A stretch of 39,198 nt of DNA from Lachnospiraceae bacterium EP-SM-12S-S03. Its GTDB lineage: Bacteria > Bacillota > Clostridia > Lachnospirales > Lachnospiraceae. A program made the position numbers and the translations under genes. The stretch spans positions 1-39,198 of the forward strand of contig JAJBSL010000021.1 of the NCBI GenBank assembly GCA_020540725.1, given 5' to 3'. This document shows, piece by piece, positions 1 to 7,459 of this stretch. A model generated the notes under the pieces. It was given only the letters and a program-made list of their open reading frames with translations, did no database searches and had not been told where the DNA came from. Position 1 is the first letter of the stretch; every line of letters begins with the position of its first letter.

Positions 1-69
1 AACGAAGGGGCAGTTCACTGGAATGTCAAAACTGCTTTTTCGTTTACCCCATCATCGATTCTAACCTAA
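1..69 (+). CDS. Possible 3' end of an upstream gene (partial)
   Basis: Frame 1 is open from the window edge to a TAA at 67-69 and would encode the last 22 residues of a protein ending VHWNVKTAFSFTPSSILT. The stop lies 24 bases before the next start, a normal operon gap, and the ending contains an HWNV stretch of the kind seen at the C-termini of secreted toxin domains. If real, it would be the toxin whose immunity genes follow. The evidence is weak: the other two forward frames are also open over most of this short stretch, and the same DNA forms a strong hairpin at 1-44, so it may be non-coding. Confidence 0.3.
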   Translation, partial: NEGAVHWNVKTAFSFTPSSILT

Positions 70-93
70 AGAATTTGGAGGGGGGATTTAACA

Positions 94-819
94 ATGTTAT
101 CTGAAAAATATCAGAAATTTTTACAGAATAATTTTTTGCCAAATGTTCAGCCTCCTTCCTTGGATTTATCAGCAGAAGGATGGAAGTTATTAGTTAAGGA
201 AAATCTCTCCCCAATTATTGAAAAGGAACTCGATATGACGCAGATAGATGATTTTGTATGGGCGACCGAATATAAAAATGGAATGCGAAAGATGCTGTCA
301 TTTTTTAGGATAAATGATGCTTATGCAACATTTAAGTGGGGATGGAATTTTGAGTTTATTCCGAAATGTTCGGGAAGCAAAGTTGTGTGGGCAAAAACGG
401 ATAAGTCAATATATACTCATATATACGAAATCTCTCCGTATTTTTATAATGCAGGTAAAGTAAAAAGAGAAGATCGTAAAAAAGTGGTTATGACAAGGTA
501 TGAGATAGATATAAACAATATTGAAAAAGGACTAGAGGATAAAATAAAGCATCATCAAGAAGTTTTTTATTTTCTTTTACCTGAAATCAAAAAATATTAT
601 CAATCAACTGAAACTATGGAACAGGTATTAAATAAAATTGATGAAAACCTAAACCATTGGTATTTCAGCTTTATCAATCCAAACCTTAAGATAGTGAGAG
701 TTTTCATTGAATATCACTTAGGTTTGCACGAAAAAGCTATAAACGATTTAGAAGCAATAGAATTTCTAAGCAGTGATATAAAAAATCAATACCGCAAAAA
801 ACTTCTATCATTGAAATAA
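94..819 (+). CDS. Unrecognised 241-aa protein, immunity-like
   Basis: A soluble, charged 241-residue protein with no signal peptide or membrane segment. The ATG at 94 follows a GGAGGGGGG ribosome site. The middle (about residues 60-125) is rich in aromatic residues, including FKWGWNFEFIP and YEISPYFYNAGKV; the second half looks helical. Size, acidic/aromatic character, high AT content and tandem position with another small orphan protein resemble immunity proteins of polymorphic toxin loci, and the W-rich centre is loosely like DUF4304-type proteins. That is a resemblance by eye, not an assignment. The next gene starts 31 bases downstream, so the two are probably co-transcribed. Confidence 0.7.
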   Translation: MLSEKYQKFLQNNFLPNVQPPSLDLSAEGWKLLVKENLSPIIEKELDMTQIDDFVWATEYKNGMRKMLSFFRINDAYATFKWGWNFEFIPKCSGSKVVWAKTDKSIYTHIYEISPYFYNAGKVKREDRKKVVMTRYEIDINNIEKGLEDKIKHHQEVFYFLLPEIKKYYQSTETMEQVLNKIDENLNHWYFSFINPNLKIVRVFIEYHLGLHEKAINDLEAIEFLSSDIKNQYRKKLLSLK

Positions 820-850
820 AACAAATCCCAGTGTGAGGAGGTAAATTAGA

Positions 851-1321
851 GTGGATGAGATAAATGAATTCATACAAGGAATAAAACTTATAAATTGGTT
901 TAACCATGATCATTCAGAAAACAATTATTATGTAATATCCTCGGTTTTTGAAGCCTATGATAAATGGAATAAAAAGATGCTTGAAACATGGGAACCACAC
1001 ATTTATTCATTAGAAAATACCGCAATAGAGAAACTTGGTGATGAACAGATAGATTTAATATTTGCAACGGTATCATCAGAAATAACCGATAAAATATATG
1101 AAAATTGGGATAATTTTATAGCTGAAAATCATTTGGAAAATGAAATTGGATTAGAAAATGAAATGCTGGATATGGTTAAAAGAGATGTGTCATGGGCATG
1201 TGTAGAAAGAGTGTTAAACATTCAAGGATTTTTTACTACTTTGCTTAATATTTACAGTAATGGTTATTTTCCTTGCTCGTGGATAGGGGATTATCCAAAT
1301 GGTCAAGTGGTAGTATTGTAA
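851..1321 (+). CDS. Small acidic protein, probable immunity protein
   Basis: A 156-residue acidic protein with a GTG start at 851 and a GAGGAGG ribosome site just upstream. It has no membrane segment. It ends GYFPCSWIGDYPNGQVVVL; the arrangement (aromatic-PC-x-W-x-G-x-x-P-x-G, then a hydrophobic end) is one I associate with cytoplasmic proteins found among toxin/immunity cassettes in Firmicutes and Proteobacteria. I infer an immunity role from this tail, the small size, the AT-rich sequence and the neighbouring orphan gene. No cognate toxin is visible in the window, so the target is unknown. Confidence 0.65.
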   Translation: MDEINEFIQGIKLINWFNHDHSENNYYVISSVFEAYDKWNKKMLETWEPHIYSLENTAIEKLGDEQIDLIFATVSSEITDKIYENWDNFIAENHLENEIGLENEMLDMVKRDVSWACVERVLNIQGFFTTLLNIYSNGYFPCSWIGDYPNGQVVVL

Positions 1322-1430
1322 TAAATATAAATTTTACAAATATTTAAAATGAAGATTTAGCTAAATTTTACGTTGTAGTGGTAGAATAATATGAACATAC
1401 CAACTATAAAACTTAGGAGCTAATAGAATA

Positions 1431-1673
1431 ATGAGTTCATTTAAAGTGTTCAGAATAATTTGTAGGATTGTTGGCATCATATTAGGTTTCGTTATTTTAA
1501 TTTCATTTATTGCTGATTGGAGGTTATGTGCAAGGGTGGGAGTGATACTTCTTGTGATTGATTTAATTCTGATCGCAGTTAAAAATCGCTGTCCCTTCTG
1601 TCATAAAGCTTTACGGATTGCACCTATACACGAAGAAGAATATTGTCCATATTGTGGATGTAAAATAGAATAA
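1431..1673 (+). CDS. Small membrane protein with C-terminal zinc ribbon
   Basis: An 80-residue protein with an ATG at 1431 preceded by TAGGAGC. Two hydrophobic helices (about residues 8-26 and 34-50) form a hairpin in the membrane. They are followed by a four-cysteine zinc ribbon, CPFC then CPYCGC, near the C-terminus (about residues 54-78). The topology suggests the metal knuckle is on one side of the membrane close to the lipid surface. Family and function are not recognised. It lies alone between AT-rich non-coding stretches, downstream of the immunity-like pair and upstream of a degraded protease, so it belongs to the accessory patch. Confidence 0.6.
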   Translation: MSSFKVFRIICRIVGIILGFVILISFIADWRLCARVGVILLVIDLILIAVKNRCPFCHKALRIAPIHEEEYCPYCGCKIE

Positions 1674-1778
1674 TCAGTAATATAAAGATTTTATTGTGGG
1701 TAGTACAAGATGTGATTGAGAAATTTTATAAAAAAGAATAAGCGGTAGTTGCCAATTAGTGGTTTAAGATAAATGTGC

Positions 1779-1818
1779 TAGGGAGATGATACTGAAAAAA
1801 CATCTTCCTATCATTTTG
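1779..1818 (+). terminator. Stem-loop, probable terminator
   Basis: Arms 1779-1788 and 1801-1810 pair over 10 bp with one G-U; the following bases are T-rich but interrupted (TCATTTTGC). It lies between the zinc-ribbon gene and the protease remnant. A second 7-bp hairpin (TCATCAA at 1826-1832, TTGATGA at 1839-1845) follows. Together they fill most of the gap between 1673 and 1873, where no gene is seen. Confidence 0.45.
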
Positions 1819-1873
1819 CATTTATTCATCAACGCTTTTTGATGATTTATAGCATTTATTTAACACTAAGTAG

Positions 1874-2774
1874 ATATTTGGAAACAAAAGCGTTGAAAAA
1901 CCTGATAAAATCGTAAAAAAAGTAAAAGAAAATTGCCTGCAACTACTTGACACAAGAGGGGATTTCCTATCATCCGGACTTCGATAAGCGTATTGTGAGC
2001 TTTCAGGATATGCGAAAGGAAAGAAGATTTCAATATGATATCAACGGTCATGGTACTCATGTAGCAGGAATTATCGGAGGAAGCGGCAAATTATCAAGAG
2101 GAATTTATAGGGGCATGGCGCCATTTTGTAATCTGATCATGGTGCGTGTTCTGGATGAAAAAGGGGATGGAGAAATTGATACGGTAATTCAGGGAATCCG
2201 TTGGGTGCATTCTAATAGGAAAAAGTATAATATCCGGATTGTAAATATTTCTGTAGGAACTTTACCTCATATTGGAGACAGAGAAGAGGAAAGATTGATT
2301 AAAGAAGTGGAAATGCTATGGGATGATGGTTTGGTCGTGGTGGCTGCAGCGGGAAATTACGGACCGGCATGGGGAAGCGTTACAACACCGGGAATCAGTA
2401 AGAAGATCATTACTGTGGGAGCTTCCAACGATGATGAGCGAATTGAAGGGAATATCAATCTGCGAAAACATTATTCGGGCAGAGGTCCAACGAGCGAATG
2501 TGTGGTGAAACCGGATCTTCTAGCCCCCGGATCCGGGGTAACTTCTTGTAATGGACGATATGAAAGGACGGGAAAAGCCTATACAGTTAAGAGTGGTACA
2601 TCTATGGCAGCACCGGTTGTTTCCGGTGCAGTTGCGGTGTTACTTTCAAAGTACCCATCCATGAGTAATGTGGAGGTGAAACTAAGACTTTGGCAGTCTT
2701 GTGTGGATCTTGGATTGGAAAAGAACAGGCAGGGGTGTGGTCTTTTGCAAGTAAAGAATTTGCTGGAATTATAA
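1874..2774 (+). pseudogene. Subtilisin-like serine protease (S8), N-terminally truncated and frameshifted
   Basis: From 1947 the reading frame encodes most of a subtilase: YHPDF, the catalytic His motif GHGTHVAG (His codon at 2049), the oxyanion Asn region AAAGNYGP, and the Ser motif SGTSMAAPVVSG near 2593-2628. The expected catalytic Asp motif (LDTG) lies in another frame: LLDT is encoded at 1943-1954, and a net +4 bases before GGGATT breaks continuity. The Asp frame is closed by a TAG at 1871-1873 with no ATG after it, so propeptide and N-terminus are absent. No ribosome site precedes the TTG at 1947. Any product would lack the Asp of the triad and should be inactive. The loss may accompany insertion of the accessory patch upstream. 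Confidence 0.75.
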
Positions 2775-2781
2775 ATTTGTT

Positions 2782-2819
2782 TGTGCTGTCAAGAAAAAAT
2801 ACTTGACAGCACATTTTTT
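2782..2819 (+). terminator. Strong intrinsic terminator after the subtilase remnant
   Basis: A perfect 12-bp stem (2782-2793 with 2802-2813) and an 8-base A-rich loop are followed by TTTTTT. It ends transcription from the left. The 3' arm contains the -35 box of the next promoter. Confidence 0.85.
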
Positions 2820-2831
2820 ATGGGTTATGAT
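2803..2831 (+). promoter_or_regulatory. Promoter for ylxM-ffh operon
   Basis: TTGACA at 2803-2808, a 17-base spacer, and TATGAT at 2826-2831: a near-consensus housekeeping promoter 16 bases before the ylxM start codon at 2848. The -35 box lies inside the 3' arm of the upstream terminator and the U-tract forms part of the spacer. The expected leader is very short, about 10 bases, holding the AAAGGTG ribosome site. Confidence 0.75.
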
Positions 2832-2847
2832 AGCAAAGGTGATGAAA

Positions 2848-3189
2848 ATGAATGAAATTTTAGAACAGGCTTTATTATATGATTTTTACGGAGAACTGTT
2901 GAACGAACATCAGAAATCAGTATATGAGCAGTTTGTACTTGAGGATCTGTCTTTGAGTGAGATTGCAGCAGCCGAAGGAATCAGCAGGCAGGGTGTGCAT
3001 GACATGATAAAGCGCTGTAATAAAATGCTGACAGGATATGAGGAGAAACTTCACCTTGTAGAGAAGTTTTTGAATATCAAAGAAAAAGTTCACCAGATCA
3101 ATGAAGTGCTGAAAACGGAATCGGAAGATACGAAGGCGCTGATCGATCATATTGAGAAGATATCAACAGAGATTCTAGAGGAGTTATAG
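2848..3189 (+). CDS. ylxM: YlxM-type helix-turn-helix protein, SRP-associated
   Basis: A 113-residue helical protein starting [18 protein letters not shown], as in the YlxM/p13 family. Residues about 30-60 hold a sigma-70 region 4-like helix-turn-helix ([21 protein letters not shown]) and the rest is coiled coil. Family members are encoded next to ffh and have been reported to bind SRP components and modulate the SRP GTPase. I chose the ATG at 2848 because AAAGGTG (2835-2841) is correctly spaced from it and the protein then matches the family length (about 110 aa); longer upstream frames run through the promoter. The stop is one base before ffh, so the two are translationally coupled. Confidence 0.9.
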   Translation: MNEILEQALLYDFYGELLNEHQKSVYEQFVLEDLSLSEIAAAEGISRQGVHDMIKRCNKMLTGYEEKLHLVEKFLNIKEKVHQINEVLKTESEDTKALIDHIEKISTEILEEL

Positions 3190-3190
3190 A

Positions 3191-4549
3191 ATGGCGTTTG
3201 ACAGTTTAACAGAGAAATTACAAAATGTGTTTAAAAACTTAAGAAGCAAAGGGCGCCTTACCGAAGATGATGTAAAAACGGCTTTGCGGGAAGTGAAGAT
3301 GGCTCTTTTAGAGGCAGATGTTAACTTTAAAGTTGTCAAAGGGTTTATAAAGGATGTTCAGGAGCGTGCTGTCGGACAGGATGTGATGAACGGATTGAAT
3401 CCGGGACAGATGGTCATTAAGATTGTAAATGAAGAACTCGTAAAACTCATGGGTTCCGAGACGACAGAGATTAAACTGGAGCCAGGGCAGGCAACTACCG
3501 TGATCATGATGGCAGGTCTTCAGGGAGCCGGTAAGACCACAACAACTGCAAAGCTTGCAGGCAAGTTTAAATTAAAAGGCAAGAAACCACTTCTTGTGGC
3601 ATGTGACGTTTACCGTCCGGCAGCAATTAAGCAGCTTCAGGTAAATGGAGAGAAACAAGGTGTGGAAGTATTTTCCATGGGAGATGGGCACAGACCTGTA
3701 AATATTGCGAAAGCAGCCATGGAACATGCAGCAAAGAATGGAAACAACATTGTAATTCTTGATACAGCCGGACGTCTTCATATAGATGAAGATATGATGG
3801 CTGAACTTCAGGAAATTAAAGAAGTGGTTACAGTACATCAGACTATTTTGGTAGTGGATGCCATGACAGGTCAGGATGCGGTAAACGTAGCCGGAAGCTT
3901 TAATGATAAGATAGGGATCGATGGGGTCATTGTTACAAAGCTGGATGGTGATACAAGGGGCGGTGCGGCTCTTTCCATCAAAGCAGTTACAGGATGTCCG
4001 ATCCTATATGTCGGTATGGGAGAGAAACTTTCTGATCTGGAACAGTTCTATCCGGACCGAATGGCTTCCCGTATTTTAGGTATGGGAGATGTCTTGAGTC
4101 TGATCGAGAAAGCAAGTGCTGAAATCGATGAAGAGAAAGCAAGACAGATGACGCAGAAGATGAAGAAAGCCCAGTTTGATTTTGAGGATTATCTGGAAAG
4201 TATGAAACAGATGAGAAATATGGGAGGGCTTTCCAGTATTTTAAGCATGATGCCGGGGATGGGCGGCCTTGGAGGAAAACAACTTCAGGAGCTGGACTCA
4301 GAAGAGAATGAGAAGAAGATGGCTCGAATGGAGGCAATTATTTATTCCATGACGGTGAAAGAACGTCAGAATCCTGACATTTTAAATCCATCCAGAAAAC
4401 ACAGGATTGCAAAAGGTGCAGGGGTGGATATCAGCGAAGTAAACCGTATGGTGAAACAGTTTGAGCAATCCAAAAAAATGATGAAACAGCTTCCGGGATT
4501 GATGGGCGGCAAAGGTGGTAAGAAAGGTAAATTTAAGTTTCCTTTTTAA
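3191..4549 (+). CDS. ffh: Signal recognition particle GTPase Ffh (SRP54)
   Basis: A 452-residue protein that binds signal peptides and SRP RNA and delivers nascent chains to FtsY at the membrane. The N-domain is residues 1-90. The G-domain has GLQGAGKTTTTAKLAGK (from about 109), DVYRPAA, DTAGRLH and TKLDGDTRGG. The M-domain from about residue 300 is methionine-rich (MRNMGG, ILSMMPGMGG) with the RNA-binding RKHRIAKGAG segment, and ends in a Gly/Lys-rich basic tail. Length is typical. It begins one base after ylxM and is followed by rpsP after 50 bases without a visible terminator, so the ribosomal genes downstream probably share transcripts. Confidence 0.97.
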   Translation: MAFDSLTEKLQNVFKNLRSKGRLTEDDVKTALREVKMALLEADVNFKVVKGFIKDVQERAVGQDVMNGLNPGQMVIKIVNEELVKLMGSETTEIKLEPGQATTVIMMAGLQGAGKTTTTAKLAGKFKLKGKKPLLVACDVYRPAAIKQLQVNGEKQGVEVFSMGDGHRPVNIAKAAMEHAAKNGNNIVILDTAGRLHIDEDMMAELQEIKEVVTVHQTILVVDAMTGQDAVNVAGSFNDKIGIDGVIVTKLDGDTRGGAALSIKAVTGCPILYVGMGEKLSDLEQFYPDRMASRILGMGDVLSLIEKASAEIDEEKARQMTQKMKKAQFDFEDYLESMKQMRNMGGLSSILSMMPGMGGLGGKQLQELDSEENEKKMARMEAIIYSMTVKERQNPDILNPSRKHRIAKGAGVDISEVNRMVKQFEQSKKMMKQLPGLMGGKGGKKGKFKFPF

Positions 4550-4599
4550 CACATAGATAACAAAAATAAAAAGATAAAAAGAAAGATGAGGAAAAAGAT

Positions 4600-4845
4600 A
4601 TGGCAGTAAAAATCAGATTAAGAAGAATGGGACAGAAGAAAGCTCCTTTTTACCGTATTGTAGTAGCAGATTCAAGATCTCCTAGAGATGGAAGATTTAT
4701 TGAAGAAATCGGAACATATGATCCGAACCAGAATCCAAGCGCAATCAAAGTAGATGAAGAAGCAGCTAAAAAATGGTTAAACAACGGTGCACAGCCAACA
4801 GAGACAGTTGGAAAAATCTTTAAAGTGGCAGGTATTGAGAAATAA
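4600..4845 (+). CDS. rpsP: 30S ribosomal protein S16
   Basis: An 81-residue basic protein with the universal S16 start [26 protein letters not shown] in outline and the conserved [16 protein letters not shown] segment. It binds 16S rRNA and helps early 30S assembly. The ATG at 4600 follows a GAGGAAAAAGAT ribosome site. It sits in the classical rpsP-khpA-rimM-trmD-rplS order, which pairs S16 with the 16S processing factor RimM. Synonymous codon choice looks like that of a highly expressed gene. Confidence 0.98.
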   Translation: MAVKIRLRRMGQKKAPFYRIVVADSRSPRDGRFIEEIGTYDPNQNPSAIKVDEEAAKKWLNNGAQPTETVGKIFKVAGIEK

Positions 4846-4868
4846 TTCAGACTGCGGAGGTGCGCGTA

Positions 4869-5096
4869 ATGAGAGAATTAGTTGAGGTCATTGCAAAAGC
4901 ATTGGTTGATGATCCTGACAGCGTTGCAGTTACAGAGAAAGTCGAAGGGAAGACGATTGTTATCGAAGTGCGCGTGGCAGATTCTGACATGGGCAAAGTA
5001 ATCGGTAAGCAGGGCCGTATCGCGAAAGCGATCCGTTCGGTTGTAAAAGCAGCCGCTGCCAAAGAAGACAAGAAAGTTGTAGTAGACATCGCGTAA
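4869..5096 (+). CDS. khpA: KH-domain RNA-binding protein KhpA (YlqC)
   Basis: A 75-residue protein made almost wholly of one KH fold, with the GxxG loop as GKQGR ([19 protein letters not shown], about residues 42-60). KhpA forms dimers with KhpB/Jag in Gram-positive bacteria and binds diverse transcripts; it has been linked to cell-length and envelope control. The start is ATG 4869, eight bases after GGAGGTG (4855-4861); an in-frame GTG at 4860 overlaps that ribosome site and is rejected. It lies 23 bases after rpsP and 29 before rimM, the usual place in Firmicutes. Confidence 0.92.
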   Translation: MRELVEVIAKALVDDPDSVAVTEKVEGKTIVIEVRVADSDMGKVIGKQGRIAKAIRSVVKAAAAKEDKKVVVDIA

Positions 5097-5125
5097 GCGG
5101 TGTCTATTTATATCAAGGAGAATAT

Positions 5126-5632
5126 ATGGAGCAGATATTTCAGGTAGGAGTGATTTCATCCACACATGGAGTCCGGGGAGAAGTAAAAGTATTTCCTACG
5201 ACAGATGACATGAAACGATTTAAGAAACTAAAAGAAGTCATTCTAGATACAGGAAGAGAAAAGAAGACGCTGGAGATTGAGAGTGTAAAATTCTTTAAGC
5301 AGCTTGTGATTCTGAAGTTTAGAGGAATTGATAACATCAATGATATTGAAAAGTATAAAGGGAAAAGCCTTTTTGTAGATAGAGAACATGCGGTAAGACT
5401 TAGAAAGGATGAGTATTTTATCGCGGATATGATCGGAATGCGCGTAACCACGGACAAGGGAGAAGATTTCGGGACACTGAAAGAAGTAATTGAGACAGGA
5501 GCCAATGATGTCTATATTATTGATACGAAAGAACACGGGGAAGTGTTGGTTCCTGCGATCAAGCAGTGTATTCTGGATGTGGATATAGAACAGGGTATGA
5601 TGCGGATTCATTTATTGGAAGGGTTGGTATAA
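5126..5632 (+). CDS. rimM: Ribosome maturation factor RimM
   Basis: A 168-residue protein with the RimM N-terminal beta-barrel opening [20 protein letters not shown] and a C-terminal PRC-barrel (about residues 95-165: [35 protein letters not shown]). It binds S19 in the 30S head and supports late 16S rRNA processing. AAGGAG lies before the ATG at 5126. The stop is 3 bases before trmD, so translation is coupled, and S16 is encoded just upstream as in most bacteria. Length and motifs are ordinary. Confidence 0.96.
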   Translation: MEQIFQVGVISSTHGVRGEVKVFPTTDDMKRFKKLKEVILDTGREKKTLEIESVKFFKQLVILKFRGIDNINDIEKYKGKSLFVDREHAVRLRKDEYFIADMIGMRVTTDKGEDFGTLKEVIETGANDVYIIDTKEHGEVLVPAIKQCILDVDIEQGMMRIHLLEGLV

Positions 5633-5635
5633 GAG

Positions 5636-6370
5636 ATGAACTTTCATATATTAACATTGTTTCCGGACATGGTAATGGACGGATTAAATACGAGTATTAC
5701 AGGACGTGCCATTGCCAACGGACTTCTTTCTATTGAGGCAGTCAACATCCGCGATTTTGCAGTGAATAAGCATAACCGAGTGGATGATTATACTTACGGT
5801 GGAGGAGCCGGTATGCTGATGCAGGCAGAACCGGTGTATCTGGCATATAAGTCGGTGGAAGAACAATGTAAAGTAAAGCCGAGAGTTATTTATCTGTCGC
5901 CTCAAGGGAAAACATTTTCCCAAAATATGGCAGAGGAATTTGCAAAAGAAGAAGAACTCGTATTTTTATGCGGCCATTATGAAGGAATCGATGAAAGAGT
6001 GTTGGAAGAAATCGTGACAGACTATGTCTCTATTGGAGATTATGTCCTGACAGGAGGGGAGCTTCCTGCTATGGTTATGATCGATGCGGTATCGCGCCTT
6101 GTGCCGGGAGTGCTTCATAATAATGTATCGGCGGAATTCGAGACATTTCAGGATAATCTGTTAGAATATCCGCAGTATACAAGACCGGAAGAATGGCGTG
6201 GGAAAAAAGTACCTGAAATTCTTCTCTCCGGTCATCATGCTAATATCGAAAAATGGAGAAGAGAACAGTCGATTATGAGAACGGCGAAAGCAAGGCCGGA
6301 TCTTCTGGAAAAAGCAGAATTAACAGAAAAAGAAAAGAAAATCCTTGCAAACTATGAGGACTTATGGTAA
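5636..6370 (+). CDS. trmD: tRNA (guanine37-N1)-methyltransferase TrmD
   Basis: A 244-residue SPOUT methyltransferase that makes m1G37 in tRNAs reading CNN/CGG-type codons and so prevents +1 frameshifting. It starts [12 protein letters not shown], has the knot signatures [23 protein letters not shown] and [15 protein letters not shown] (catalytic Asp in the last region's following segment, VMIDAVSRL), and ends in the usual helical C-terminal domain. It follows rimM by 3 bases and precedes rplS by 86 bases. Length is typical for Firmicutes. Confidence 0.97.
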   Translation: MNFHILTLFPDMVMDGLNTSITGRAIANGLLSIEAVNIRDFAVNKHNRVDDYTYGGGAGMLMQAEPVYLAYKSVEEQCKVKPRVIYLSPQGKTFSQNMAEEFAKEEELVFLCGHYEGIDERVLEEIVTDYVSIGDYVLTGGELPAMVMIDAVSRLVPGVLHNNVSAEFETFQDNLLEYPQYTRPEEWRGKKVPEILLSGHHANIEKWRREQSIMRTAKARPDLLEKAELTEKEKKILANYEDLW

Positions 6371-6456
6371 ACTAATCACGTTGTGAAAGTAGGAGATGGT
6401 CCTCTGATACAAAAAGTAGTATTAAGAACGTCTAAATTTTAAGGAGGTCACACAAG

Positions 6457-6804
6457 ATGAATGAAATTATTAAAAAAATTGAAGCTGAACAGTTAAAAGC
6501 TGAAGTACCTGCATTTAACGTAGGTGACACTGTAAAAGTTTACGGTAAAATCAAAGAAGGTAACCGTGAAAGAATCCAGGTTTTTGAAGGAATCGTAATC
6601 AAGAAACAGGGTGGAAGCACAAGAGCTACATTTACAGTAAGAAAGAACTCTAACGGAATCGGTGTTGAGAAGACATGGCCATTACACTCACCAAACGTGG
6701 AGAGAGTAGAAGTTGTCAGAAGAGGTAAAGTAAGAAGAGCAAAACTTTACTACTTAAGAGACCGTGTAGGTAAGAGAGCAAAAGTAAAAGAATTAGTAAA
6801 ATAG
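6457..6804 (+). CDS. rplS: 50S ribosomal protein L19
   Basis: A 115-residue basic protein with the L19 core [32 protein letters not shown] and the C-terminal [26 protein letters not shown]19 sits at the 30S-50S interface near bridge B8. A strong AAGGAGG ribosome site precedes the ATG at 6457. The 86-base gap upstream holds a small GGAGATGGTCC hairpin and could contain an L19-type autoregulatory leader, which I cannot confirm by eye. A terminator follows directly at 6818-6851. Confidence 0.98.
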   Translation: MNEIIKKIEAEQLKAEVPAFNVGDTVKVYGKIKEGNRERIQVFEGIVIKKQGGSTRATFTVRKNSNGIGVEKTWPLHSPNVERVEVVRRGKVRRAKLYYLRDRVGKRAKVKELVK

Positions 6805-6817
6805 TAAATGTGAGAGA

Positions 6818-6851
6818 GGGACAAATACATAATGTATCTTGTCCCTTTTTT
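6818..6851 (+). terminator. Terminator after rplS
   Basis: GGGACAA (6818-6824) pairs with TTGTCCC (6839-6845), extended inside by TACAT/ATGTA, and is followed by TTTTTT. It closes the ribosomal block. The lepB start lies 20 bases after it, so lepB is expressed by read-through or from a promoter not obvious here. Confidence 0.85.
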
Positions 6852-6870
6852 GAAATCATAGGGTATTAAA

Positions 6871-7446
6871 ATGAAGAAGGAACTAAAGTTCAAAAGTGAA
6901 AAAAGAAGAGTGAGACTAAACCGGCTCAGAAATGTTGGTTCATGGATGTTAAAAATTGCGATTGTGTGCGCTGTGGCTTTTGTGCTTGTGCTGTTTTTTG
7001 GAAAAAGAGTCAGCAATATAGGGGATTCCATGAATCCGGAGATTGAAAATGGAGACATTGTTCTTGTGAATACTCTGATTTATAATGCGAAGAATCCGTC
7101 CAGAGGGGATGTCATTGTATTCAAACCTCAGGGAGATGAAACCATGCATTCTTATATGAAACGTGTTATCGGGCTTCCGGGGGAGACGGTAGAGATTAAG
7201 GATGGGATCGTTTATATCGACGGGGAAGAACTGGAAGAAGATTACAAGACATCTGCGATCAAGGAGGCAGGTCTTGCGGCGGAGAAAGTCAAACTAAAGA
7301 GTCAGGAATATTTTGTACTGGGAGACAATAGATTAAGCAGTATGGATAGCCGCTCGGTAGAAGTAGGAAACGTGAAAAAGACAGAAATAGAAGGGCGTGC
7401 GTGGTTTATTGCTTCGCCTTTGAGACATTTTGGATTTGTAAATTAA
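6871..7446 (+). CDS. lepB: Type I signal peptidase (first copy)
   Basis: A 191-residue membrane serine protease that removes signal peptides from exported preproteins. A basic N-terminus (KKELKFKSEKRRVRLNRLR) precedes one transmembrane helix (about residues 24-44). The catalytic domain lies outside, with nucleophile Ser53 in IGDSMNP, the box GDIVLVN/RGDVIVFKP, general base Lys97 in YMKRVIGLPGETV, and GDNRLSSMDSR near the C-terminus. One N-terminal helix and this length are typical of Gram-positive SipS-type enzymes. A second copy lies two genes on, with rbgA between. The start ATG at 6871 has only a weak ribosome site (AGGGTATTAAA). Confidence 0.94.
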   Translation: MKKELKFKSEKRRVRLNRLRNVGSWMLKIAIVCAVAFVLVLFFGKRVSNIGDSMNPEIENGDIVLVNTLIYNAKNPSRGDVIVFKPQGDETMHSYMKRVIGLPGETVEIKDGIVYIDGEELEEDYKTSAIKEAGLAAEKVKLKSQEYFVLGDNRLSSMDSRSVEVGNVKKTEIEGRAWFIASPLRHFGFVN

Positions 7447-7459
7447 GGAGAGAGGATAT

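Noticed and set aside
1..44. Left-edge hairpin as a group II intron domain V or an IS terminal repeat
   Set aside because: Domain V is about 34 nt with a conserved AGC base and GNRA-type loop, which is not seen, and no second copy or transposase is visible in the window.
1866..2060. Open frame on the minus strand over the start of the subtilase remnant
   Set aside because: It has no ribosome site, mirrors the subtilase on the other strand and has no recognisable motif.
6371..6456. L19-type autoregulatory leader before rplS
   Set aside because: A small hairpin is present, but I could not match the leader consensus by eye, so it is only mentioned in the rplS entry.
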